64,000 nucleotides of DNA from CAWBOV01 sp963790525. GTDB lineage: Bacteria > Actinomycetota > Actinomycetes > Mycobacteriales > Jatrophihabitantaceae. Made by a program: the position numbers and the translations under genes. Shown piece after piece: positions 8,189 to 15,906 of this stretch. Below the pieces are notes generated by a model. That model had not been told where the DNA came from. It saw only the letters and a list, made by a program, of their open reading frames with translations, and ran no database searches. Location: positions 682,001 to 746,000 of the forward strand of contig CAWBOV010000003.1 of the NCBI GenBank assembly GCA_963790525.1, given 5' to 3'. Every line of letters starts with the position of its first letter. The stretch's first letter is position 1.

Positions 8189-8644
8189 ATGCAGATCGCG
8201 ATCATCGTGCTGATGGTGGCCGGGCTGGTGGCGCTCGTGGCGGGCCTGCTCGTCGGGTCCACGCCCCTGCTCATCGCCTCGCTGGCCATCAGCGTCGCCT
8301 CGATCGTGCTGATCGTCATCGCCGGTCGGCGCCTGATGGCCGCACTGCCGAAGCCCGGCACGAAACCCGGCACGCAGCCCGGCACGCAGCCCGGCACTCC
8401 GGCGGCCGACGCCGTCCCGCAGCCGAGCCGCGCGGCGGTGGGGGATGCGGACGACGAACCCCCGCCCGCCGCCCCGATCGCGCAGCCGGGCGACGTCTGG
8501 GTCATCGACGCGCGGCTGCGCTACCACCTGGCCACGTGTGAGTTCCTGCGCGGCAAGGACGCCGAGCCGATCCCCCTCGCAGAGGCGCTGGCCGGCGGGT
8601 TCACACCGTGTTCGCTGTGCGACCCGCCGCAGCGCGTCCTCTGA
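8189..8644 (+). CDS. Small membrane protein with C-terminal Ada-like Cys motif
   Basis: Function unknown. The 151-residue product has two N-terminal transmembrane helices (about residues 3-25 and 28-47). A Pro-Gly-Thr tetrapeptide repeat (KPGTKPGTQPGTQPGTP) comes next, encoded by near-identical 12-bp units at about 8351-8400. A soluble C-terminal part carries YHLATCEFLRG and, after 17 residues, GGFTPCSLCDP. The pattern H-x3-C ... PC-x2-C resembles the zinc-binding fold of the Ada N-terminal domain and the tails of some secreted nucleases, so a metal site is likely. The gene sits alone between divIVA and the convergent ileS. Confidence 0.75.
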   Translation: MQIAIIVLMVAGLVALVAGLLVGSTPLLIASLAISVASIVLIVIAGRRLMAALPKPGTKPGTQPGTQPGTPAADAVPQPSRAAVGDADDEPPPAAPIAQPGDVWVIDARLRYHLATCEFLRGKDAEPIPLAEALAGGFTPCSLCDPPQRVL

Positions 8645-8653
8645 CGCCGCGCC

Positions 8654-11600
8654 TCAGGCCTTCCGCAGCCAGAGCGTCAGCCCGAGTTCCTCGTCGGCGG
8701 CCGTGAACCACCCGTCCTGCTCCGGTGCCGCGCCCCGGGTGAGCGAGGTGGCCAGCACCTCCGCCGCCAGTTCATCCGCGTGCTCGAGGATCGCGTCCGC
8801 GGGGTCGGGCGAACCCCCGACGCGCCAGCGCAGCTCGATGCGGTCCGAGACGTCCAGCCCGGCATTCTTGCGGGCCTCCTGGACCTGGCGCACGACGTCG
8901 CGAACCAGGCCCCGGCGCCGCAGCTCCGGGGTGATCTCGAGGTCGAGCGCGACGGTGTCCGGGCCGTCACTGGCCACCGTCCACCCGTCGGAGGGGCTCT
9001 GGTTGACGATCAGCTCCTCCGCGGCGAGGTGCTCGGTAGACCCGTCCGCCAGCGTGACCTCGACCGGCCGGCCGAGGTGCAGGCTGTGCGCGATCCCCGC
9101 GGCCGGCGTCAGCCCGACCGCGGCGGCGACGTCCTTGGTGCGGGGGCCGAAACGCCGCCCGAGGGTGCGGAAGTTCGGCTTCACCGTCACGGTGATGAGC
9201 TCCTCCGCGTCGCGCAGGTCCTCCAGCGCCACCACGTTCAGCTCGTCGGCGACCTCCTGGCGGAGCGCATCGGGCACGGCGGACCAGCCGGGGGCGGAGA
9301 TCAGCGCGCGCCCCAGCGGCTGACGCGTCTTCACGCCCGACTCCGCCCGTGCGGCCCGGCCGAGCTCGACGACACGGCGCACCACGTCGACCTGCTCGGC
9401 GAGCGCGGTGTCCACGCTGCTGTCCGTCGTGGCGTCGACCGGCCACTGCGCCAGGTGCACCGATGGGACGCCCGTGGAGCCGGCGAACAACGCCCCCCAC
9501 ACGGTCTCGGTCACGAACGGCACGAACGGCGCGAGCAGGAGGGTGAGCGTCCGCAGGCACTCGTGCAGGGTGGCCAGCGCCGCCGGGTCGCCGTCCCAGA
9601 AGCGCCGCCGCGAGCGCCGCACGTACCAGTTCGAGAGATCGTCGATGAAGGCGGCGAGCAGCTTGCCGGCGCGCGCGGTGTCGAAGTTCTCCAGCGCGTC
9701 GTCGACCTCGGCCGCGACCCGCCGCGCCTCGTCCAGGGCCCACCGGTCGAGCAGGGTGGGCGAGCCGGCGTCGGGTGATCCGGGTACCCAGCCGTTGGCT
9801 CGGGCGTACAGGCTCTGGAACGAGGCGACCGACCAGTACGTCCGGAGCACCTTGGACGCGATCTCGTCCAGGGTCTTGTGCCCGACCCGGCGCGCGGACC
9901 AGGGCGAGCCGCCCGCGAGCATGAACCACCGCACGGCATCGGCGCCGTGGCGGTCCATCAGGGGCAGCGGCTCCAGGATGTTGCCCAGGTGCTTGCTCAT
10001 CTTGCGGCCGTCCTCGGCCAGGATGTGCCCCAGGCAGAGCACGGTGCGGTAGGACGACTCGTCGAACACGAGCGTGCCGACGACCATCAGCGTGTAGAAC
10101 CAGCCACGGGTCTGGTCGATCGCCTCGCAGATGTAATCGGCCGGGTAGCTGGCCTCGGCGAGGGCGGCGTTGTGGTGCGGGGCGCCGAACTGGGCGAAGG
10201 GCATCGACCCGGAGTCGAACCAGGCGTCGATGACCTGGGGCACGCGGCGGTAGGTGCCGTCCTCGCCCGGCCGGGTGAAGGTCACGTCGTCGACGTAGGG
10301 GCGGTGTGGGTCGAGCGCGGACAGGTCGGTGCCGGCCAGCTCCCCGAGCTCGGCCAGCGACCCGACGCAGACCAGACGCGCGGGATCGGCGTCGTTGCGC
10401 CACACCGGCAGCGGGGTGCCCCAGTACCGATCCCGCGACAGCGCCCAGTCGATGTTGTTGTCCAGCCAGTCACCGTAGCGGCCGTGCTTGATCGTCTCGG
10501 GGTACCACTCGGTCTTCTCGTTCTCGCGGATCAGCGCGGCCTTGCGGGCCGTCGTGCGCACGTACCAGGACGGCAGCGCGAAGTACATCAACGGCGTGTG
10601 GCAGCGCCAGCAGTGCGGGTAGGCGTGCTCATAGGGCACGTGGCGGAACAGCAGGCCGCGCTCCTGCAGGCTGGCGACCAGGGTGGTGTCGGCATCCTTG
10701 AAGAAGACGCCGCCCACCGACTCCACCTCGGGCAGGAAGTGTCCGTCGCGCCCGACGGGGTTGACGACCGCCAGCCCGTAGGCGCGGCAGGTGGCGAGGT
10801 CGTCCGCGCCGAACGCCGGGGCCTGGTGCACCAGCCCCGTCCCGTCGGAGGTCGTCACGTAGTCGGCGAGGACGACGAAATGCGCGGCCGTGTCGTCCCC
10901 GGCCGGGGGGATCGCGACGTAGTCGAAGGGGCGCCGGTACGTCCACCGCTCCAGGGCGGTGCCCGGATAGCGGGCCAGCACCTCGGCACCGTCGCCGAGC
11001 ACACCGATCAGGTCGGCGGCGACGACGAAGGTGCCGTCGCCGGTCCGCGCGACGACGTAGTCGACGGCGGGGTTGACCGCGACGGCTGTGTTGGACACGA
11101 GCGTCCACGGTGTGGTCGTCCACACCAGCAGGTCGGCCCGTCCCGCCCATTCCCCGGAGGTCAACGGGAACCGGACGTACACCGACGGGTCGACGACGTC
11201 CTCGTAACCCTGGGCCACCTCGTGGTCGGACAGGCCGGTGCCGCAGCGCGGGCAGTAGGGCGACACCCGGAAGTCCTCGACGAGCAGGCCCTGGTCGAAG
11301 ATCTGCTTGAGCGCCCACCAGACGCTCTCGATGTAGGACGGGTCCATCGTGCGGTAGGGGTTGGCGTAGTCGGCCCAGTAGCCCATCCGCTGGCTCATCG
11401 TCTCGAACGCCCCGACGTTGCGCAGCACCGACTCCCGGCACTTCGCGTTGAACTCGGCGATGCCGTAGGCCTCGATGTCGGGCTTGCCGGTGAAGCCCAG
11501 CTCCTGCTCGACGGCGAGCTCGACCGGCAGCCCGTGGCAGTCCCATCCGGCCATCCGGGCCACGTGGTGACCCTTCATGGTCTTGAAGCGCGGGAACACG

Positions 11601-11818
11601 TCCTTGAACGCCCGCGCCTCGACGTGGTGGGTGCCGGGCATGCCGTTCGCGGTGGGCGGCCCCTCGTAGAACGTCCAGGCCGGCCCGTCGGCGGTGGCAT
11701 CCAGGCTGCGCTGGAAGACCTGCTCGGCGTTCCAGAAGTCGATCACCGCGTGGTCGTTGGCGGGCAGATCGACATGGGCCGGCAGGGACCGGTACTCGGC
11801 GTCGGGCACAGCTGTCAT
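8654..11818 (-). CDS. ileS: Isoleucine--tRNA ligase
   Basis: A class I aminoacyl-tRNA synthetase that charges tRNA-Ile, with editing of valine. The product is about 1054 residues. The HIGH signature appears as PGTHH within NGMPGTHHVEARA, and the KMSKS loop as KMSKH near residue 605. WDCHGLPVE, the CP1 editing insertion and an anticodon-binding C-terminal half are present. The sequence style (MAGWDCHGLPVELAVEQELG) resembles the eukaryote-like second IleS type. ATG 11818 is chosen because it precedes the conserved N-terminus and follows the GAGGAG site that the T-box leader controls. It converges on the gene at 8189-8644 with nine bases between stops. Confidence 0.97.
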   Translation of the reverse strand: MTAVPDAEYRSLPAHVDLPANDHAVIDFWNAEQVFQRSLDATADGPAWTFYEGPPTANGMPGTHHVEARAFKDVFPRFKTMKGHHVARMAGWDCHGLPVELAVEQELGFTGKPDIEAYGIAEFNAKCRESVLRNVGAFETMSQRMGYWADYANPYRTMDPSYIESVWWALKQIFDQGLLVEDFRVSPYCPRCGTGLSDHEVAQGYEDVVDPSVYVRFPLTSGEWAGRADLLVWTTTPWTLVSNTAVAVNPAVDYVVARTGDGTFVVAADLIGVLGDGAEVLARYPGTALERWTYRRPFDYVAIPPAGDDTAAHFVVLADYVTTSDGTGLVHQAPAFGADDLATCRAYGLAVVNPVGRDGHFLPEVESVGGVFFKDADTTLVASLQERGLLFRHVPYEHAYPHCWRCHTPLMYFALPSWYVRTTARKAALIRENEKTEWYPETIKHGRYGDWLDNNIDWALSRDRYWGTPLPVWRNDADPARLVCVGSLAELGELAGTDLSALDPHRPYVDDVTFTRPGEDGTYRRVPQVIDAWFDSGSMPFAQFGAPHHNAALAEASYPADYICEAIDQTRGWFYTLMVVGTLVFDESSYRTVLCLGHILAEDGRKMSKHLGNILEPLPLMDRHGADAVRWFMLAGGSPWSARRVGHKTLDEIASKVLRTYWSVASFQSLYARANGWVPGSPDAGSPTLLDRWALDEARRVAAEVDDALENFDTARAGKLLAAFIDDLSNWYVRRSRRRFWDGDPAALATLHECLRTLTLLLAPFVPFVTETVWGALFAGSTGVPSVHLAQWPVDATTDSSVDTALAEQVDVVRRVVELGRAARAESGVKTRQPLGRALISAPGWSAVPDALRQEVADELNVVALEDLRDAEELITVTVKPNFRTLGRRFGPRTKDVAAAVGLTPAAGIAHSLHLGRPVEVTLADGSTEHLAAEELIVNQSPSDGWTVASDGPDTVALDLEITPELRRRGLVRDVVRQVQEARKNAGLDVSDRIELRWRVGGSPDPADAILEHADELAAEVLATSLTRGAAPEQDGWFTAADEELGLTLWLRKA

Positions 11819-12092
11819 CTCTCCTCGGGTCGGCGTTCCCCGAGGGACGACGGACCGGCGAAGACACGCTCGCCGACCCACCGCGGTACCACCCTCGTTG
11901 ACCCGCGATGATCGGTTCGCCGCGGGCCCACTCGTCGGTCGTGCTGGCCCGGTTCTACTGGGGCATCCCGCGGTGGGACCCGTTCTTCCGGAGCTCGGAG
12001 GTGATGACCGGCGCGTCCTGGGCCCCGGGCTCCCACCGTCCCCGGGTCGCTCTGGCTCGGTGGCGCGTGGCCGTGTCCTCGTCGTAGCAGCG
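11819..12092 (-). ncRNA. Translational T-box riboswitch of ileS
   Basis: The minus-strand leader of ileS contains the T-box core AGGGTGGTACCGCG (complement of 11882-11895), whose UGGU pairs with the uncharged tRNA 3' end. Upstream, a specifier segment reads GGUCAUCACC with the isoleucine codon AUC at complement 12003-12005. Downstream, CCTCGGG (complement 11839-11845) pairs with CCCGAGG (complement 11823-11829), which covers the GAGGAG ribosome site just before the ATG. No terminator U-tract is present. The layout is that of actinobacterial T-boxes, which release the ribosome site when uncharged tRNA-Ile binds. The 5' boundary is approximate. Confidence 0.9.
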
Positions 12093-12219
12093 CCCAGCCT
12101 ACCGCCCGGCGGCGTGTGCACTGGCGAGTTTTCGCACCGCCTCGTACGCTCGGCTACCTTTGCACGGTCCACCCGGTCCCACGCGGTGGCGACGGCGCGG
12201 TATCAGGAGGGCACAGCCG

Positions 12220-12957
12220 ATGGATGCAGCCGAACACGCTGCCGCGCGGACCCCCGCGGCAGGCACCGCCAAAGCGGCTACCAAGGCCACCAGGCCGGCC
12301 GCCAAATCCACCACCAAGTCCGCCACGCAGGCGGTCGGTTCGTCCCCCGCGGCCAAGGCGACGGGCTCGACAGGATCGCGCGCGGCGAAGGCGCCCGCCA
12401 AGGCCGCGCCGACCAAGGCTGCGCCGACCAAGACTGTGCCAACCAAGACTGCGCCGACCAAGACCGCGCCGACGAAGGCCGCGCCGACCAAGACCGCGCC
12501 GACCAAGACCGCGCCCGCCAAGGCCGCCCAGACCAGGTCGGCCCCGGCCAGGACGGCTGCCGCGAAGAAGGCCCCCGCGGTCGCGGCCGGAACGGACTGG
12601 ACGCCGGAGGAGCTCGCCGAGGTCCGCGGCGACCTCACCGTGAAGATGGCCCAGATGCAGCTCGAGTACAACGAGTCGATCGCGGCGCTGAACGAACTGC
12701 AGCAAGCCGGCAACGACGGCGCCGGCGACGACCAGGCCGACGCCGGGAGCAAGACCTTCGACCGCGAGCAGGAGCAGTCCATCGCGGCGAACAGGATGGA
12801 CCTGCTGACGCAGATGCAGCACGCCCTGGACCGGATCGACTCCGGCACCTACGGATTCTGCGAGTCCTGCGGCAATCCGATTCCCCGGGCCCGCCTGCAG
12901 GCGTTCCCGATGGCCACGCTCGACGTCGCGTGCAAGCAGCGCGAGGAACGGCGCTGA
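12220..12957 (+). CDS. TraR/DksA-type zinc-finger protein with Lys/Ala-rich repeat tail
   Basis: A TraR/DksA-like protein with an unusual front half. Residues 1-125 are a low-complexity Lys/Ala/Pro/Thr tail with repeated TKTAP/TKAAP units (15-bp DNA repeats at about 12407-12520), a style seen in histone-like actinobacterial tails and likely to bind nucleic acid. Residues 126-200 form the helical hairpin. The finger has CESC at about 214-217, then RARLQAFPMATLDVACKQ. The usual second C-x2-C pair reads D-V-A-C (235-238), so one zinc ligand is replaced by Asp. ATG 12220 has an AGGAGG site. Divergent from ileS. Confidence 0.85.
   Translation: MDAAEHAAARTPAAGTAKAATKATRPAAKSTTKSATQAVGSSPAAKATGSTGSRAAKAPAKAAPTKAAPTKTVPTKTAPTKTAPTKAAPTKTAPTKTAPAKAAQTRSAPARTAAAKKAPAVAAGTDWTPEELAEVRGDLTVKMAQMQLEYNESIAALNELQQAGNDGAGDDQADAGSKTFDREQEQSIAANRMDLLTQMQHALDRIDSGTYGFCESCGNPIPRARLQAFPMATLDVACKQREERR
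12407..12520 (+). repeat. 15-bp coding repeats (T-K-x-A-P units)
   Basis: Near-identical 15-bp units of the type gcgccgaccaagacc repeat in frame within the TraR/DksA-like gene. Each encodes A-P-T-K-T or a one-residue variant. Such arrays expand and contract by slippage. Confidence 0.8.
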
Positions 12958-12994
12958 TCCGGTCCTGGCGGCGCCCGCCGCTCCGGTCATGAGC

Positions 12995-13000
12995 GAGAAT
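12995..13000 (+). promoter_or_regulatory. Leaderless -10 candidate for lspA
   Basis: GAGAAT ends six bases before GTG 13007. This matches the spacing seen at other genes in the window and favours GTG 13007 over ATG 12989 as the lspA start. The hexamer is a weaker match than most. Confidence 0.4.
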
Positions 13001-13006
13001 GAAGCC

Positions 13007-13564
13007 GTGACCGATCCCGCGCCCGTCGAGCAACCAGTGGCGGCGGGCCCGGCCGCGCCACGCCGCATCGGGCTGTTCGTCGTGGTGGCGCTGCTCGCGC
13101 TGTCCCTGGACGTCGTCAGCAAGGTCCTCGTGGTGGCACACCTGACCTACGGCCGGCCGGTTCGCCTGCTGGGCGGCGCGGTCTACCTCGTGTACGCCCG
13201 CAATGCCGGCGCCGCGTTCTCCACCGGGCAGGGAGCCACGATCTTCCTCACCGCGCTGGCGGTGGTCATCGTCGTCGTCATCGCCCGCACCGCGCGGCGG
13301 TTGCACTCGATCGGCTGGGCGGTATCGCTCGGGCTCATCCTCGGCGGTGCGGTCGGCAACCTGGTGGACCGCTTCCTGCGGGCGCCGGGGCCCGGGCGTG
13401 GGCACGTCGTGGACTGGATCAGCCTCTTCTCCGACGACGGCCACATCTGGCCCATCTTCAACGCGGCGGACTCGGCGATCGTGTGCGGCGGGGTGCTGGC
13501 CGCGCTGCTGGCGATCCGGGGCATCGAGTTCACCGGCACCACGCGGTCGGCGTCCTCGGCGTGA
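13007..13564 (+). CDS. lspA: Lipoprotein signal peptidase (signal peptidase II)
   Basis: LspA is a membrane aspartyl protease that removes lipoprotein signal peptides after lipidation by Lgt (also encoded in this window). The 185-residue product has four transmembrane helices. The catalytic aspartates lie in GNLVDRF and FNAADS, with NAGAAFS as a family motif. ATG 12989 is an in-frame alternative six codons upstream; GTG 13007 is preferred because a -10-like hexamer lies six bases before it. The stop overlaps the rluD start by GTGA, so the two genes form an operon. Confidence 0.93.
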   Translation: MTDPAPVEQPVAAGPAAPRRIGLFVVVALLALSLDVVSKVLVVAHLTYGRPVRLLGGAVYLVYARNAGAAFSTGQGATIFLTALAVVIVVVIARTARRLHSIGWAVSLGLILGGAVGNLVDRFLRAPGPGRGHVVDWISLFSDDGHIWPIFNAADSAIVCGGVLAALLAIRGIEFTGTTRSASSA

Positions 13565-14508
13565 GCGACGCGCCCGCACCCGCCGGCCAGACCCGCTCGC
13601 TCCCCGTCCCCGAAGGCCTCGAGGGGCTGCGGCTCGACATTGCCATCGGCCGGCTGTTCGGGGTCTCGCGGACCGTCGCCGCGCACCTCATCGACGCCGG
13701 CAGCGTGCAGGTCGACGGCGCCCACCCGCCCCGGTCCGCCCGGGTGCAGACGGGGGAGTGGCTCGAGGTCGAGCTCCCCGGTACGGCGCCGGTCTCCGAA
13801 CCGGTGGTCCGGGTGGACGGCCTTGCGGTGCTCCACGCCGACGACGACATCCTCGTCATCGACAAGCCGGTCGGCGTTGCGGTCCACCCGAGCCCGGGAT
13901 GGAGCGGGCCGACGGTCACCAGCGGCCTGGCCGCGATGGGGTTCCGCATCTCGACGTCGGGTGCGGCCGAGCGGCAGGGTGTGGTGCACCGCCTGGACGC
14001 GGGCACCAGCGGGGTGCTGGTGGTGGCGGCCAGCGAGCGCGCCTACTCCGCGCTCAAACGGGCCTTCAAGGAGCGCACCGTCGACAAGCGGTACTCGGCC
14101 TTGGTGCAGGGGCATCCGGACCCCAGCCGCGGCACGGTCGACGCCCCCACCGGCCGCCATCCGACGGCGGACTACAAGTTCGCCGTCGTGGCCGGTGGGC
14201 GTCCCAGCGTGACCCATTACGAGACGGTCGAGGCGTTCCGCGCGGCGTCGCTGCTCGACATCGGCCTGGAGACCGGGCGCACCCACCAGATCCGGGTGCA
14301 CATGGCGGCGCTCCGGCACCCGTGTGTCGGCGATGTCACCTACGGCGCCGACCCCGAGCTCGCCCGTCGCCTCGGACTGGAACGGCAGTGGCTGCACGCG
14401 AGGGAACTCAGCTTCGCCCATCCGGCCACCGGGGAGACGGTCCGCTTCGCCTCGTCGTTCCCGCCCGACCTCGTCCACGCGCTGGACGTGCTCCGCGCGG
14501 AGAGCTGA
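13561..14508 (+). CDS. rluD: RluA/RluD-family ribosomal large subunit pseudouridine synthase
   Basis: It converts uridines of 23S rRNA to pseudouridine. The 315-residue product has an N-terminal S4 RNA-binding domain (about residues 15-80, RLDIAIGRLFGVSRT) and a catalytic domain with HRLDAGTSG near residue 143, whose Asp is the nucleophile. GRTHQIRVHMA and the closing strands follow. GTG 13561 overlaps the lspA stop, the common lspA-rluD arrangement. Exact target positions cannot be read from sequence, so RluD is a family-level name. Confidence 0.92.
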   Translation: MSDAPAPAGQTRSLPVPEGLEGLRLDIAIGRLFGVSRTVAAHLIDAGSVQVDGAHPPRSARVQTGEWLEVELPGTAPVSEPVVRVDGLAVLHADDDILVIDKPVGVAVHPSPGWSGPTVTSGLAAMGFRISTSGAAERQGVVHRLDAGTSGVLVVAASERAYSALKRAFKERTVDKRYSALVQGHPDPSRGTVDAPTGRHPTADYKFAVVAGGRPSVTHYETVEAFRAASLLDIGLETGRTHQIRVHMAALRHPCVGDVTYGADPELARRLGLERQWLHARELSFAHPATGETVRFASSFPPDLVHALDVLRAES

Positions 14509-14671
14509 CCGTGGAACCGGAGCTCCCGCCACCCCCGTTGTCGATCCTTCGGCGGGCGCTCCGGCTCATGCGACAGCGCCGCCCGCTCAGGATCGAGAAC
14601 GGACGGCCCCCAGGAGACGGGCCAGTGAGCCCTGGCCCCCCGGCCACGACCCGCTCCGTGAATGATCAACG

Positions 14672-14685
14672 ATTCGCGTGCGAAT
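14672..14685 (+). promoter_or_regulatory. Perfect palindrome ahead of the prolyl aminopeptidase gene
   Basis: ATTCGC-GT-GCGAAT is a perfect 6-2-6 inverted repeat about 90 bases before the next start codon, in a 267-base gap otherwise without coding signals. It could be a repressor operator; no regulator is identified. It does not match the LexA consensus I know for mycobacteria. Confidence 0.4.
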
Positions 14686-14775
14686 GGGTTACGCGGAAAC
14701 TGTCGGCGGATTCCACCACTGCATGCGCATCCCGCGCGGGTGGGTCCGGGCCGTTCCCAGAGAGAGGTGGCACCG

Positions 14776-15771
14776 ATGCGCGAGCTCTATCCGGACATCG
14801 AACCCTACGACCAGGGCCTGCTCGACGTCGGCGACGGCAACCGCATCCACTGGGAGGTCTCGGGGAACCCGGACGGCAAGCCGGCCGTCCTGCTCCACGG
14901 CGGTCCAGGCCAGGGCTGCGCGCCGGGGATGCGGCGGGGCGTGGACCCGGCGCGCTACCGCCTGGTCCTGTTCGACCAGCGCGGATGCGGCCGTAGCACC
15001 CCGCACGCGGGGGACCCGGAGACCGACCTGAGCTGCAACACCACGGCACACCTCGTGGCGGACATGGAACTGCTGCGCGAACACCTGGGCATCGAGCGCT
15101 GGATGGTGACCGGCGGTTCATGGGGGGCGACCCTCGCGCTGGCCTACGCCGAGCTCCATCGCGACCGGGTGACCGAGATCGTGTTGGCGGCGATCACCAG
15201 TGGCCGCCGCGTCGAGACGGACTGGCTCTACGGCGGCCTGGCCCGCTTCTTCCCCGCGGAGTGGGCGCGCTTCCGGGGCGCGGTGCCGGCCGGGGAGAAC
15301 CTGTACGAGGGCTACCTGCGGCTGCTCGCCGACCCCGATCGGCAGGTGCGGTCGGCGGCCGGCCTGGCCTGGATGGCGTGGGAGGACGCGGCGCTCTCAC
15401 TGGAACCGGGATCGGTCCCGCGCCCCGAGCCGGCCGAGGCCACGGACGCGATGATCGGTTTCGCCCGGCTGTGCGCCCACTACGCCCTGAACGGCGCGTT
15501 CCTCGAGGAGGGTGTGCTGATCCGCCGGGCCGCGACGTTGGCCGGGATCCCGGGCGTGCTGGTCCACGGGCTGCTCGACCTCAGCTGCCCGTTCGACACG
15601 GCCTGGGAGGTGGCGCAGGCGTGGCCGGGCGTGGAGCTGGTGGCCCTGCGTGACAGCGGCCACAAGGGCAGTCCCGGCCGGCGCGAGGTCATGCTGGAGG
15701 CGCAGGAGCGCTTCGCCGGCGGGCCCTTGTCAGAGGTAGGGACTACAACTGGACCTGCCGATCCAGCCTGA
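14776..15771 (+). CDS. pip: Prolyl aminopeptidase (alpha/beta hydrolase)
   Basis: It releases N-terminal proline from peptides in the cytoplasm (peptidase family S33). The 331-residue product shows the family N-terminus (LYPDIEPYDQGLLDVGDGNRI), the oxyanion segment LLHGGPGQGC, FDQRGCGRSTPH, the nucleophile elbow GGSWG (about residues 113-117) and the late catalytic His in DSGHKG. ATG 14776 follows an AGAGAGGTGG ribosome site. It stands alone between rluD and dnaE and may have its own promoter in the 267-base gap upstream. Confidence 0.93.
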   Translation: MRELYPDIEPYDQGLLDVGDGNRIHWEVSGNPDGKPAVLLHGGPGQGCAPGMRRGVDPARYRLVLFDQRGCGRSTPHAGDPETDLSCNTTAHLVADMELLREHLGIERWMVTGGSWGATLALAYAELHRDRVTEIVLAAITSGRRVETDWLYGGLARFFPAEWARFRGAVPAGENLYEGYLRLLADPDRQVRSAAGLAWMAWEDAALSLEPGSVPRPEPAEATDAMIGFARLCAHYALNGAFLEEGVLIRRAATLAGIPGVLVHGLLDLSCPFDTAWEVAQAWPGVELVALRDSGHKGSPGRREVMLEAQERFAGGPLSEVGTTTGPADPA

Positions 15772-15906
15772 CATCCACGCACAGTCTCGGCCTCAGATCG
15801 AGGGTGAGGAATTCGCCCGGACCGGGGCGCGTGTTTGGCTCCGCGGGGGGTCGGCGGTGGGAGAAGATGACGGTCGGCGTCACGGAACGAAGGAGCTCGG
15901 TAACCA

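Noticed and set aside
12407..12520. CRISPR-like array
   Set aside because: The repeats are in-frame codon repeats without spacers. No other spaced direct repeats were seen in the window.
14511..14996. Possible small gene starting at GTG 14511 after rluD
   Set aside because: The frame runs deep into the prolyl aminopeptidase gene with shadow composition and has no ribosome site.
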